A stretch of 64,000 nt of DNA, from contig CM106586.1 in assembly GCA_048013815.1 (NCBI GenBank), forward strand, positions 4,030,001-4,094,000. Reading direction: 5' to 3'. The notes under the pieces were generated by a model that saw only the letters and a list, made by a program, of their open reading frames with translations, did not search any database and was not told the origin of the DNA. Made by a program: the position numbers and the translations under genes. The DNA is from Setoptus koraiensis. Its lineage: Eukaryota > Arthropoda. Below, one piece after another: positions 38,481 through 49,760 of the stretch. Numbering within the stretch: position 1 is the stretch's first letter; the number at the start of each line of letters is the position of its first letter.

Positions 38481-40218
38481 ATGCAGCAAGAGGGAAAACC
38501 ACGTTTTTTGCGCCATCACACTGGCCAAGTAAAAGGGGTCGCCTTTCATCCGAAGGTAATGACGTCTCTATTGTCTGTCAAAAATTTTCATCAGATCAGC
38601 TGCATCTAAGCTGACAATAGTACTCATAATCTCATCTTTTCCCTTTCTTGTGTAGGATCGATTTTTATTTTGCTCAGGAGCCCATGATGGACGTATCAAT
38701 CTCTATCATGCTCGCAAAGAGGAGCTAACTACAACCATCCAATTACCCCATGCGGGATTGATGAAGAACATCAATGCGGTCAAATTCACCTCTTGTGGTA
38801 GCCGTATCTTGGCCGTAAGTGATTCAAAACACTTTCTTTCATCCGATCACAACACTTAGATGGGCCATCTAAACTTTCAACAGAAACTAATCAAATGCAT
38901 TTACATTTTTCTTTTCTTAGGCCACTACAGCCAAACGTCTTGTTGTGATTGATGTAATCCGAGGGGAGCAGATAGCCACATACGATCATTGCGCTTTCAA
39001 CGCGAAAGACGGAAGGGATAGAGCTCCACGTGAGTATTTACGATCAAATACTGAGGCTTAACATCAACAATTTAAAGTATGAATTAACTAATATCTATTA
39101 TCTTTACGAATATCTGTCTAGTGGCCGCTGATCCTCTCAACCCACACTTAGCGGCTTGTGGTAGTACAAATGGTAAGACAATAATATGCAATATAAGCAA
39201 GCTTATGTTCAAAGCTTAAGTTCAAGGTCGACCAGTTTTCATAATATATACGTGTCTCATGTTTTCCACTCATAGGCAAAGGATTGACCGCAATAGATCT
39301 GAGGATGGCTACACCCGTGGATATCATTCCTGATGTGAGTTATCAAAAGTCATCCATCGTAGATAATATTATTACTGATTCGACTTGAAGAGTATCATGT
39401 ATTTTCAATTAGACATATCATAACGTTTTTTTCATCCAAATCCATTCGATCAATCAACCTGCATGACATTTGACAGATGCACAGTAGTGTTATTCGCGAT
39501 ATCACCTATGTGCCTCGCAGTTGGGCATATGCTCCACAAACTGATCCATCTGTTTTGGTTTCAATATCATGGGAAGGTGTATGTAAATTGACCAGATTTG
39601 ATGGCAGACAAGTTCATTCGTTTGAGGTGGGCCATACAACCAATTCTGTTGTTACAACACCAGATGATTGTTTCACGCCACAAGGGACAGGATTTCATAG
39701 CTCACTCATGATTGGTGGTGGAGATTATCTATCTTCCTACACTCCGGCCGAGGAAGGTATGGGAATCCAAGAGGAACTCAGGAAAGAAAAGATTGAATAT
39801 CCGGTTAAGGATAGTAACTCTTATGATTACTTATCCATATCGAAACTTAAGTATACGTCAAATGGAAGCTTCTTGTATGGATCATTTGAAGGAGGTCACA
39901 TTAGAAGGTAAGATTTGCCCCGAGTCATTTTATTTCATAAGTCATGGAAACTTTTGAAAGTTTTTACATATGCTGGACTTGACTAATTTCGGATTCAATT
40001 GAACTATTTTTTTTTCTTCCTAAATTGCCAGGTATCGAAGGCATCCCAGCCACCATGAATATTTGGGAGAGGTCTATTCTCATGAGGGAGAAGTTCTTGA
40101 CATGGATATATCTCCGTACGACGAATTTTTGGTGACAGCCTCAAAGGATAGGAGCGTGGGTCTGTTGTGTCTAGGAACTCCGTCTCATGGCTGCACTGGA
40201 TACATCGAAATATCGTAA
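38481..40218 (+). CDS. WD40-repeat protein, family member not identified
   Basis: Seven exons read from splice sites: 38481-38555, 38656-38814, 38921-39029, 39122-39172, 39276-39334, 39477-39907 and 40032-40218. All joins are in phase and give 356 residues. WD-type blades are visible: GQVKGVAFHPKDRFLFCSGA followed by DGRINLYHAR near the N-terminus, KFTSCGSRILAATTAKRLVV, and at the C-terminus GEVLDMDISPYDEFLVTASK then DRSVG. The length suits one seven-bladed propeller with no extra domain, so it is probably a scaffold in a protein complex. I cannot assign a named orthologue. All introns are short (about 100-140 bp) with GTRAG donors. It is convergent with the carboxypeptidase gene; the two stops are about 215 bp apart. 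Confidence 0.85.
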
Positions 40219-40432
40219 CAACGGATAGACCAACACATGACAATTTCGCTATCAATACGTGAGCTGGATACAGCAATGCCAAACTACAATGCTCGACCAC
40301 TAAATCAAATCTTTTATAATCTGTGAAACTTCTGCTGGCTATATAAATCAGATTAAGTTGTGTAACAGCTCAAGGGAATACATAGTAGGTGTAAATATAG
40401 ACGTAATTAAATTATTTTTACTCACACTGAAG

Positions 40433-42793
40433 CTATATGTTGTTGTTTGTAATCAAAGATAGTCTGAATGCATCAGTATCATCGGCATGATAACTATCTA
40501 GCAGTCTTTGTGATTCCGCGGGTATAGCTGATATTGGAATATGACCAGTATGCCTATGAAGATCCAAGAGCGCATAGATTAGGCTCTTACCAACTCTCAT
40601 ATCTGTCAATTTTCACATTCAAAATAAGCAATACAGAGGGATTAGCAATTCTATGAGAGTGTTATGTTTGTTGGAGCATTACCTGGTTGAATCGATACTA
40701 ACATCCAAGTTGGTCGTAATGGCAAATCTTTCTAGCCAATGAGGCCTTGCTATAATAACCAAAATGGCTCACCTCCAATGTGTAGAAATCCACACGTTGA
40801 TCTATTTGCTCGATTATTCTGACAAGTGTGATAAGAATGAGTTGGTAGATTTATAATGGAAAGTTATAATCGCCCATTCAAATCAAACAAGTGACTCAGT
40901 TTCGCTTAGATGGATACTTCACCTCTGTAATCCGTTCATTTCATCAGCATCGTACTCTCGAAAGATGCAATCCTCAATGTAAAAATCTTGAGCTACACTA
41001 GACAGTAGTTTAGGAAACAAAGCATGCCGCTCCATACGAACTATATCCTCATGAAATCTGCCGGATATCGATGTCCCATAGTTGTGAAAATTTGCATGTA
41101 TGTCGATGAGGATACTGACGCAACTTTCACTCTTGGCGGTGACTCGATGACCCACGTTATTTGATTTTGATATACTGTTTGCTCTCACATTTTGTGACAG
41201 CAGACTAATCAATTCTTGTTTGATAGCATCAATATTCGGGTGTGTCACCTCATTTGCATCTTGCCAACACTTCTCCAAGTGCTGGCCCAGTATCGAAGTG
41301 CGACTATTACCTGCTATCACTGAATCTGGGTCAATCAATGGGAATATTTCAAAAATGAAGTACCTTCTCGCCAAAGCAGCCATTTGATCGATCGGATCAA
41401 GTAAAAAATCAATTAAACCATGGCACACGTACGAGGCTGGACTTTCGCTAGGATGAATCCTGCTCAGTATGACGATGATCTTCTTTGAATCTGGTAGACA
41501 TTTTGTCACTTGCTCCAATCTAACACCATCAAACACAATTTCCGGTGAATTAGCACCCTGCGAGCTATAATTTATCTGAGTTGACTCATCATTTTCAGTT
41601 ATGGTCAATCTATTAACTGGTTTATCTAGGTGGGATCTAGTGACGTGTGATACTTTAAAATGAAAATTATTATTTTTTTGCTGTCTGTTTTTTCTATTAC
41701 GGCGCCCTTTATTAGAGGCCGTCGATTCTCGACTAGATCTACCACCAACAATATTATTCAAACTGAATGGGTCACTTTCAGATGTATGATGCAGATCCGC
41801 ATGCGCACTTAAATCGTTGGTAGCTTGAGATAATCTTCGTGTAGATACAAAATGTTGCTCTACACTATTCGTCGGACTACCCATATATCCAGTACGACTA
41901 CTAGCTCGACTAGAAAACCCACTGTGATTATTGTTGTCGACTGTGTCAGTGATCTCATGATCTGGCGAAGGTGATAGCATAATACTGGTATTTGTCGAAA
42001 GTGATGAGCTACGGCTCCTCCATTTGTCAATGTAGGATTCTAGTCTTGATGCTGTATAAGGATAATTCATTGCGAACTGATAGATATCATCCTGATTGTC
42101 AAATCGGAACGCTAATGATAGAACGTGCCTTAATTTGTGTCTAGGGCACCTGTAATAGAACACCTGGCTCTCTTTCATCCGTATCCTGATAGGCATGAGA
42201 TAGGGGAAGATTCTTTTCAGTCATCGTGTATGGAAAAAAGTTGAAAGCTCAATTCAAATTACTGAACTCACCAGTTTGGCCTCGATTGCGAGCGAACTAC
42301 CGGCGTAAAACCCTCGTTGAAAAACTGTAATTCTTCTGATAAGTTGACTATGTTGAAAATAACAACCTGATAATATGTTTGTGGAAGTGAGTTGGTTAGA
42401 TTCAATCAGAGTTATTAATTGAATTCGAATGACCCAATCTGGGTTAGATAGAGAGATTTTGTCTGATGGCGGCTATAAGTGGAATCAAATAGTTACAAAA
42501 AAAGTTACCTGGTTCGTTTTGGTATTTTGCACGGTGAAATTGAACCACATCCGATACCTGGGATTGGCTACGTCGGGTCTAATGAAGAGCTCGTATTCAA
42601 ATTGATCTGCTTGTTCAACTCTGCCCAAATTCGCCCCTTCGAAGCTTGCATCAAATATGAGATCGCCATGTTTCTTCTTGTGTGCTTGGCCAAAATCTAC
42701 ACCTAGGTCGTTGCTAATATGATATTTCAATAATTGTTTATTGACGTTGCGAACGCGATTATCGTCGTCACTATCACTACTAGAGTCCGACAT
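40433..42793 (-). CDS. Cytosolic carboxypeptidase CCP6/AGBL4-like (M14)
   Basis: Member of the M14 family of cytosolic carboxypeptidases, which remove glutamates from tubulin and other proteins; CCP6 (AGBL4) is the closest match I recall. Exons on the minus strand: 42793-42509, 42366-42272, 42185-40923, 40818-40703 and 40602-40433, all in phase, 642 residues. Exon 1-2 form the N-terminal domain (FEGANLGRV, IRPDVANPRYRMWFNFTV, VVIFNIVNLSEE). Exon 3 has YYRCP and DDIYQFAMNYPYTASRLE, then about 130 residues of S/N/R-rich insert absent from human CCP6. Zinc ligands His371 and Glu374 (HPSE) and His490 (DIH) are present, as is the catalytic Glu near 563 (YTLEVS). Odd: the usual NPDGV and DLNR substrate-binding motifs read DPDSV and HLEK here, so the Asn-Arg pair that grips the substrate carboxylate is replaced. 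It may be altered in specificity or inactive. Confidence 0.88.
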
Positions 42794-43334
42794 ATCTCAC
42801 CAAGTATTTATTATTTGCATTTCGTTCTAATCTCGGCGCCTAAAATTTAAAGGACGACGAACTAGACTGGGAAGGTCGCGGTTCGAATTCAGTTCTATGC
42901 TCATACAAAACCATGGAAACGATTTCCGGTCAGATGTTGAAAAGTAATAACGACTACAGACATGCACAAAATAATGTATTCAATCATGATTTACAGATGT
43001 ATCAAACATATGTGAGTTGCGGTTGGGACCATTGTAACACATTCTTTTATTCTCGATAATTACATCAATTAACAAGTATCTTGAATCATTTAGTTCTTTG
43101 TATATATATAAATCAAACATGATTTCGATACCAGTAGTTGGCATCTCGCTATCTTAGCAAGGGGAGAAAACCTTTTTAAATTGCTAAGCAATTCAACAAG
43201 AGTAAATCTCACCAGGATTATCTTCTAACTTAACTCGGAATAGTCAAGGAACGACCCGAGAACTATGTGCAACATTATGTGAAGTAGTAGTAGTTTGCAA
43301 TTGTGAGACTCGCGTGGTGTAAACAATTTTGTTG
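42794..43334. other. Spacer between nuclear receptor 3' end and CCP6-like start
   Basis: About 540 bp of AT-rich sequence that must hold the 3' UTR of the receptor and the promoter of the carboxypeptidase gene, both on the minus strand. I see no clear motif. A GGTTCGAATTC word near 42880 looks like a tRNA T-arm but lacks the rest of a tRNA. Confidence 0.5.
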
Positions 43335-45736
43335 TTACATATCGAAAAATTCGCACAAGAGCGGATATACTTCCTTAGATGGGGTTTCTCGATGCATGAA
43401 ATCAAGGTAGCTGTCCACGGTTGTTTGCATCCCTAGAACAATACTCATCAAGTAATGCCGAATGCCCAGAGGATCATTAGTGTTTCGGTGTAAATATCTA
43501 GATCATTAGAGAGTAAATGCCGAAGATTAGCTCGTATTAGTCATGAGTGGGTGGGAAATAGATGCATTCTTGAGGCAAGCTTATTTACCACTGTTTACTG
43601 TGGCTTACCTCATCAAAAGATATATGTGCCTAGCTTTCCTTAGAGCTAACGCATTACGATCGTGAATTTTGTTTGAATCGGTATCAAATATAAGAATTGC
43701 TGAAATTGATAAGAGGGCAATGTGCATTTCGATTAGTAACAATGAAAAGATTAAGTAATAAAAAGATCATTGGTTGTAACAAAACGTAACTCACCAGCCA
43801 ATAAAATCATGATCATTTTATCATATCTTAGCCCTTCTTGGAAATTCATCAAGAACTGTCGATTTGCATTGTACAAAACCTCTGTTCTCGGCTGTTGTTT
43901 CAACCAATTTAGGGCCAACTTATTGTTAGGATTCCCGTCGGCATCCTGAGACGATTTGAGTCATAGCAATTTAGGATGATATAAGGTGATTATTATGCAC
44001 ATGATTATAATAACAACCCGATCTGTTATCATTATTACGCATAATAAATAGCTATGACAACATGTGCTACTTACATTCCAGGATTCATTCATAGCTTCAA
44101 AAACATTGGCTGAACGTAATAATAGAACTGATAAACATTTGGACTTGAGAATTTGTACTTGATCGTCTGCAAGCAGTGTAGTGAATGAGCTTAATTTTTT
44201 CATGCATTTTACAAGTCTAGCCAATAGATAATCCGTTTGAGCAATCATCTCTTTAACAGTTTGAACTTTGAATTTCTCACCAATCGGCATGAACAAGAGA
44301 TTACTAGATTCTCTTAATTGATTGAGCAGGGTAGTCTCCCATTCTTGCCATTCTCCATTTAATTGTTTGACATCCGTGCAGAGTACGATAGGATTGAGCG
44401 CTATTTCAGGATTGTACAATTCCTCTGGTGTTCTAGAAACAGCTTTCGGAACAGGTGAATATGATACAGAATCATCATCTGAGTCTCTATACACCGACTG
44501 ACAATGGGGTAGCCTCAGGCGGACTAGTTGCCTCTGAATCATTGGCATTTGGCCGGCTGTCTCGTCATATAGTTGATTAGGTGATCCGGCACATAAAATT
44601 GAATGATCGCTCAATGGCGTAGTGAAATTGCAACAGCTAGTAGTGGCCTGGTGATGATGGTGTGGTTCAGGTGCCATTTGCGCGCTACCAAACATATCAG
44701 AGTTGCTACTAATGTGATAATGATTATTAATATAATTAGCGGCAGCAATACAGCCGTTGTTGTCGATATCGCTCATATGATAGGGAATGGTTTGACCATG
44801 AGATGATAAATCAGTACAGCAATTATTATAACAAGGAACGATATTGTTTGTTTCAAGTAGAGCGGCCATATTTGGTTTAATATCTTCGTTGTTGTATAAT
44901 AATGCGGTATCATTATTATTATTATTATTGTTATTATTAGGATTAGCGGTGGTAGTAGTATTCGGAGTAGTAGACGAAGATGATGACGGCGGTGATGCTG
45001 TTGTTGTTAGTAGTATGTTACTGAAATCTTTATTTGTGCAATGTTCTAATTTTGTGATAATTGACTGGCTAGGCGTGGCATCATAGGTGGATTCACTTTC
45101 ATTTCCCGAATTGTTAAAGCTCAATTGTGATCTGAGCCTCTTATTATCATTAATCTTATCGCGTTTCAATTGTTTTTGTTCATCTGACAGAATCCATTCC
45201 TTGAGCATACCATTCTTGAAGCATTTCTTCAGTCTGCAACTTGAGCAAAATCTTCTTGTGACCCTGTCTATGGTGCATTGGTCATCAAAAACACATTTGA
45301 GATTATCCTTGAAAGCGTTCCTCCTGAAGAATGCCTTACAAGATTCGCACGTTGTGGCATTAAAATTACAAGCAATGGCTTTGTCACCGCATACTACACA
45401 ATATTTTTGAGCCTTGATCTTCTTTTTGGACCTCCTGGTTCGCTGCGGTACCGATAGGTTTGCCATGTGTTGCTGCTGTTTCTGTTGTTTCTGAGGCGGT
45501 TGCCTGAAGGGTTGTTGTTGATGTGGCTGGTGGTGTTGTTGTTGCTGTTGCTGTTGTAACTGCAGTTGGCTCAATAGGGCGCCTTGGCTGCAAATTTGGT
45601 TTGTGTCTGGGTTGTTGATGTTGTTGTTTGTTGCACTTGTGTTTGTGCCAGTGATAATGTGTTCAGTATTGTTGTCGTAGCTGTTGTTGGTGTTGCTGTT
45701 GCTGATGGTGTTGATGCTCTTGTCGGCGGCCTCCAT
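43335..45736 (-). CDS. Hr96: Nuclear receptor, HR96-like (NR1J)
   Basis: Ligand-regulated transcription factor of the HR96/DAF-12/NHR-8 group, which in other animals responds to sterols, lipids and xenobiotics. Minus-strand exons: 45736-44075, 43945-43795, 43699-43609 and 43497-43335, all in phase, 688 residues from the chosen Met. A Q-rich N-terminus leads to a C4 DNA-binding domain (about residues 113-177) with P-box CESCKA, diagnostic of this group, and CRLKKCFKNGM at its end. A long S/T/N-rich hinge follows. The ligand-binding domain starts near 455 (LLADDQVQILKSKCLSVLLL) and ends with a clear AF-2 helix, PLLCEFFDM, just before the stop. The frame stays open upstream to 46042 through a TAA-type repeat read as I and Y; I reject that part and start at MEAADKS. 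It shares its strand with the CCP6-like gene, with 0.54 kb between them. Confidence 0.9.
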
Positions 45737-45782
45737 TTCGGGATGTCTAGTTGGCTGTTGTTGATTCAACCGAATGAACAGA

Positions 45783-45866
45783 CGCGAGAGATTATAATAA
45801 TAATAACAATGAAAATAGTTGTGGTAATAGTAATAGTAATAATAATAAATAATAATAATAGTAATC
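45783..45866. repeat. TAA/TAG-type simple repeat
   Basis: Imperfect trinucleotide run just upstream of the chosen receptor start codon, so probably in its 5' UTR. On the minus strand it reads as isoleucine and tyrosine without stops. Confidence 0.9.
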
Positions 45867-46528
45867 TCTACATGTCTATGTACACGGTATGTAGGTAAAT
45901 TAACGAGTCTGGTGACTGGCTCAATCATGCCACACAACACTACTGCTACTTCTGATACTGTAAGGGAAATATCTCTTGCTCGCTCGCTCGCTCGCTGCCC
46001 CGACATCCCATGATTGTCGTCGTCGTTTGAACGTCGATTCAATTGCTCTGCTCACAAAACGCGCTCGCTCGCTCTGTTTCAATTTAGCGCTTGCGGCGCC
46101 AAAACATACGCTTTACCTGCTGTGCGCGCTCGTTTGCTCTCGCTTTTGCACAAGCGTATATCGTTTAGACTTGACTTTTTCACAGATTTGCGCAAGCCGG
46201 CCCGGCAAGCTAATGTGCGCACCGGTGAGCGTGTGCGTGTGTGTGTGTGCGCAACGTGCAACAACAACTGCCGCTGCTGTGTTGTCACTGCAACAACGGC
46301 GGCGTCACTGCTGCTATAGTACAGTAATAGAATGTTGTTGCTAGTTTATTTAACCCGCCAGCAAATACGCACTGTTCGCCAGGGGGCCACGCGTTTGCCT
46401 CATTCCATTGGCATGCGCACAAAAGTTCCCCCCACTCACAGTGAATATTGTTCACTCATCGGGCATTGCGGGCCCTCCGCCCGGCCGGCCCGCAATGCTG
46501 CAACCGTTCCTCACACCTTCCTCCTCCC

Positions 46529-46608
46529 GGCTCCCACCCACTCCCGCTGGCTCCCACTTACTCCCGCTGGCTCCCACCCACTCCTGCTGGCTCCCACTCA
46601 CTCCCGCT
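46529..46608. repeat. 20-bp tandem repeat, four copies
   Basis: Four units of GGCTCCCACCCACTCCCGCT type at exactly 20-bp spacing (46529, 46549, 46569, 46589). Confidence 0.95.
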
Positions 46609-47349
46609 AGCTCCTCGATCGTCTTCCAAAAATGATACATAAAATACCAGGTGCACAGAATAGATGGTCGCAGAGTCGCATCAAAGGTGCCCGTTTTTTA
46701 ACTCAGAGCTTAAAGTAGACACTGTACTACAGTGACTGTAGGGCGCACCAAAAGAGGAAATACACGCACGAAATGTGTCCGTGTGAATACAGGAGGCAGC
46801 GTCAGGTCCAACTGCCTCGAACATTAATCTGTGACATCATCGATTAGTTTCTTACCATAATCGGATGATTTATTGGTTATGAGAGCCAATGGCAAGGGCA
46901 GGGCTCTTCTACTTGCGCCGAGCCCAGCCAACCCAAAAGGTGAGCACAGTTGATAAAATGCAACAACAACCAAATTAGCCGTGTCATAATGATCACAAGT
47001 GCGCTTCTGTGCCGATTGCCTGATCTATGCGGCGATCGGCGCAGACATGTCGGCGCTACCAAGCGAAAAGGCGAAATTTTGAAAAGGCGCACCATACGGT
47101 CAGTGTTACATCACACCATTCGAGCACCGTGTCACGACTATTGCGTGTGCCGGCAACTTACAACTTACCTGTCAGCTTCAACCTAACTATACAACCGTTG
47201 CATAATACAACGTCATGTGATATCAATTAGGACCAGTGCCAGGTATTGCGCAATGCATCGGGTATTCGTCCTGTGGCGATACCTTTGTGACCTTGATCTA
47301 GTTCACCTTGCTGACGATTGCGGTTTCGCGAAAGCGAGCGAGACGGGGG

Positions 47350-47416
47350 AAGAGAGAGAGAGAGAGACAGAGACAGAGAGAGAGACAGAGAGAGACAGAG
47401 AGAGAGACAGACAGAG
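47350..47416. repeat. GA/GACA simple repeat
   Basis: A purine-rich run of GA with scattered CA interruptions, about 67 bp. Confidence 0.95.
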
Positions 47417-47521
47417 GGGGGCAGACAAAGAGTGGACAGATACACGTCTCTATGCAACAACAACAGTGGCCACAAGCATTGCGTAAGACTGACTGATGGC
47501 TGATATCACACACAATTGAGA

Positions 47522-47573
47522 GCTGCTGTTGGGGACACATTGTATTTTGACACAATGTGGCCCCAACAGCAGC
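47522..47573. repeat. 22-bp foldback, 8-nt loop, one mismatch
   Basis: 47522-47543 pairs with 47552-47573 at 21 of 22 positions. The hairpin is GC-balanced and of pre-miRNA-like arm length, but the pairing is almost perfect and there is little lower stem, so a foldback repeat or small inverted duplication is as likely as a small-RNA gene. Confidence 0.9.
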
Positions 47574-48893
47574 AACGCAGCTTAGATAGTGTGCATACAC
47601 AGATGGCTTATGCCGCATGGAAATATGCAAATGCATAATAGATATAATTCATAATTCATAGATAAAACACAAACGTGGCCACGAGAATTTGCCATTTCGG
47701 GCAGAAATTTTCAGCCACTGCATGACGCAATAACGTAAATTGCTGCATATGCTGCCGGCATTGGCATATCGAGCCAAAACACGCTTCGCATGTCGACTGG
47801 TAATGAATGCGGAAAATGTGTGACATATTCTTCGAGACACATAAAGAAATAGAGACACAAACGTAACAGAGTGATTCGTGATTGGTGGTCACGACAATTT
47901 ATCGGAACTTATAAGCCAACGATGTGTTCCGTGAGAAAGCGGCAAGAGCGGAACTAGATGTTAGGCACCTGTTACTTGACTATTAACTATCAATGCATCT
48001 CCGTGAAATAACCAGACGAGGCAATGGCATTTGCATTGCAGGATTTTAAATGATTGTACGAGATACCATGGCCATGCGATCAATTAACCAATGATGGCAA
48101 TTTCAACTGGCCCTCGAATATTTCAGCATGTGTGTCTCTAATTATCTGTTTCAGCTAATGACTACACGGTGTTTTATACACTAATGTAGTCATGTATTCA
48201 CTGATAGCGCTCACTGTAAATGTTTGAAATCGGAGTTGAGTGTGTGATGAATGTGATTGTGATTTTGCAAGAATATCTGCATGATTTATCGCACCCACTT
48301 TACACTAGGCGCCATATAATAAACCGTATACAATTTGCTGTCCAATGACGGCGCATTGGTTTTTGTCCGCATGAAAGTTTTGGTCTGATCTAGACCGAAA
48401 TCTGTCCAGCCATCTATGTTGTGAAATGTGCGCAAATAAATGAATAGGATCTCCCATCTAGTTTTAAGCGCGTATGTTAGCCCATTTACCAATGGCAGTG
48501 TCAACAGAAACGCCGTTGATGCAATGGCCACTCTGACAAATGGCCGTAACACTCGGTATCATATCATCAGCTTGATTGGAAGTAGAACAAGCTGACTAGA
48601 GCCTGCCACTACTGCTGTCTAGCTCATTACATTAGTTTTGTTTGATTCGAGATTAGTTTTGTTTGGTGGTCGCTCGAATGCATGCTCATCGACTTTGGCT
48701 AAAGAGGAGGAAAAAAAGCCGGCGAGACGAGGAAGTGAAGGAACTTCTCCCATCTATCTCGATGTTGTTTGCGCAGGTAGCGAAATGTGGAAACTTTGTT
48801 CTCTTTTAATCAGCCCCTCGTAGACTCAACTAGCGGCAGAAATGATTATCATTAGTGTAGCAACATCATCAAGCTAGCCGAGATGTCACAGAC

Positions 48894-49013
<120 letters not shown>

Positions 49014-49199
49014 CACAGATAATATCCACTAATAATAATCTATAGTTTCACTAATGACGCAGATAATTTCAACTTGCACTTTTACCGCTAGTTTGTTCAG
49101 TTATGGCAACAAACATCTACAGTTACAATGTTCGTTGCAGGTTGAGAATAGATGATTCTAATTTCAGACGGAGAACACAGCCGGTCTAGACGCTAGATA

Positions 49200-49760
49200 T
49201 TGTTGTCGCACTTGCTCACTCAGCAGCCTCCATTGAGGTTCGCCTTTTGGTCATACTTATCCACTTATCCCCTTATCGAATACCCGGCGACGGGTATTTT
49301 TATGAATTGGTGCAACTTCGATTCTTGCTGGACATTTTTCTTTTTACTTTTCGACTGCACTCATGCCCACCTCCCACAGCCCACGCCCCTTTTCTCCCAC
49401 ATCTCCCCAGAAAAGTCATCACTCCCTTGAAATTCATTTCCGTGGCACGACGAAAAAAATTTATTCTTTTTTTTTCAGAAAAGGCAACTCTATGGGATTT
49501 TTACACGTGGGGGGTGGGGGGTCACTTCTAGGCACACACGCGCTCGCGCATGTAGAAATGGGGCAAAACCGAATGGAATTTTAACACACAAAAGGGGATT
49601 ACGTTTTTTTTTTCGACCCCAGGTCTCAAAAATGGAAAATACAAAGAAAACCGCCAGGGCGGCGCAGCAGCGCCAAGAATACTAGCTCAATCTTCGATAC
49701 ATCAGTCCGTTTTGACCTTCTACCCATAAATAACTCGATTTTCACACGAAAAGCTCCACA
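49200..49760. other. Segment of unusual composition, possible repeat copy
   Basis: This segment differs from its surroundings: C-rich then G-rich tracts, several homopolymer runs (T8-T9, A7, G6) and a small hairpin with AATACCCG/CGGGTATT arms near 49281. It may be a dispersed repeat copy. No coding content or terminal repeats are evident, so the limits are rough. Confidence 0.3.

Noticed and set aside
42855-42895. T-arm-like word GGTTCGAATTC suggesting a tRNA
   Set aside because: No acceptor stem, D-arm or anticodon arm can be drawn around it on either strand.
45737-46042. In-frame extension of the nuclear receptor to an upstream ATG
   Set aside because: It runs through a TAA-type microsatellite read as poly-I/Y, unlike any receptor N-terminus; the start at 45736 is simpler.
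48286-48552. 88-codon minus-strand frame with a signal-peptide-like start
   Set aside because: No family resemblance, weak donor at its end and no second exon found; kept only as a mention in the gene-free stretch.
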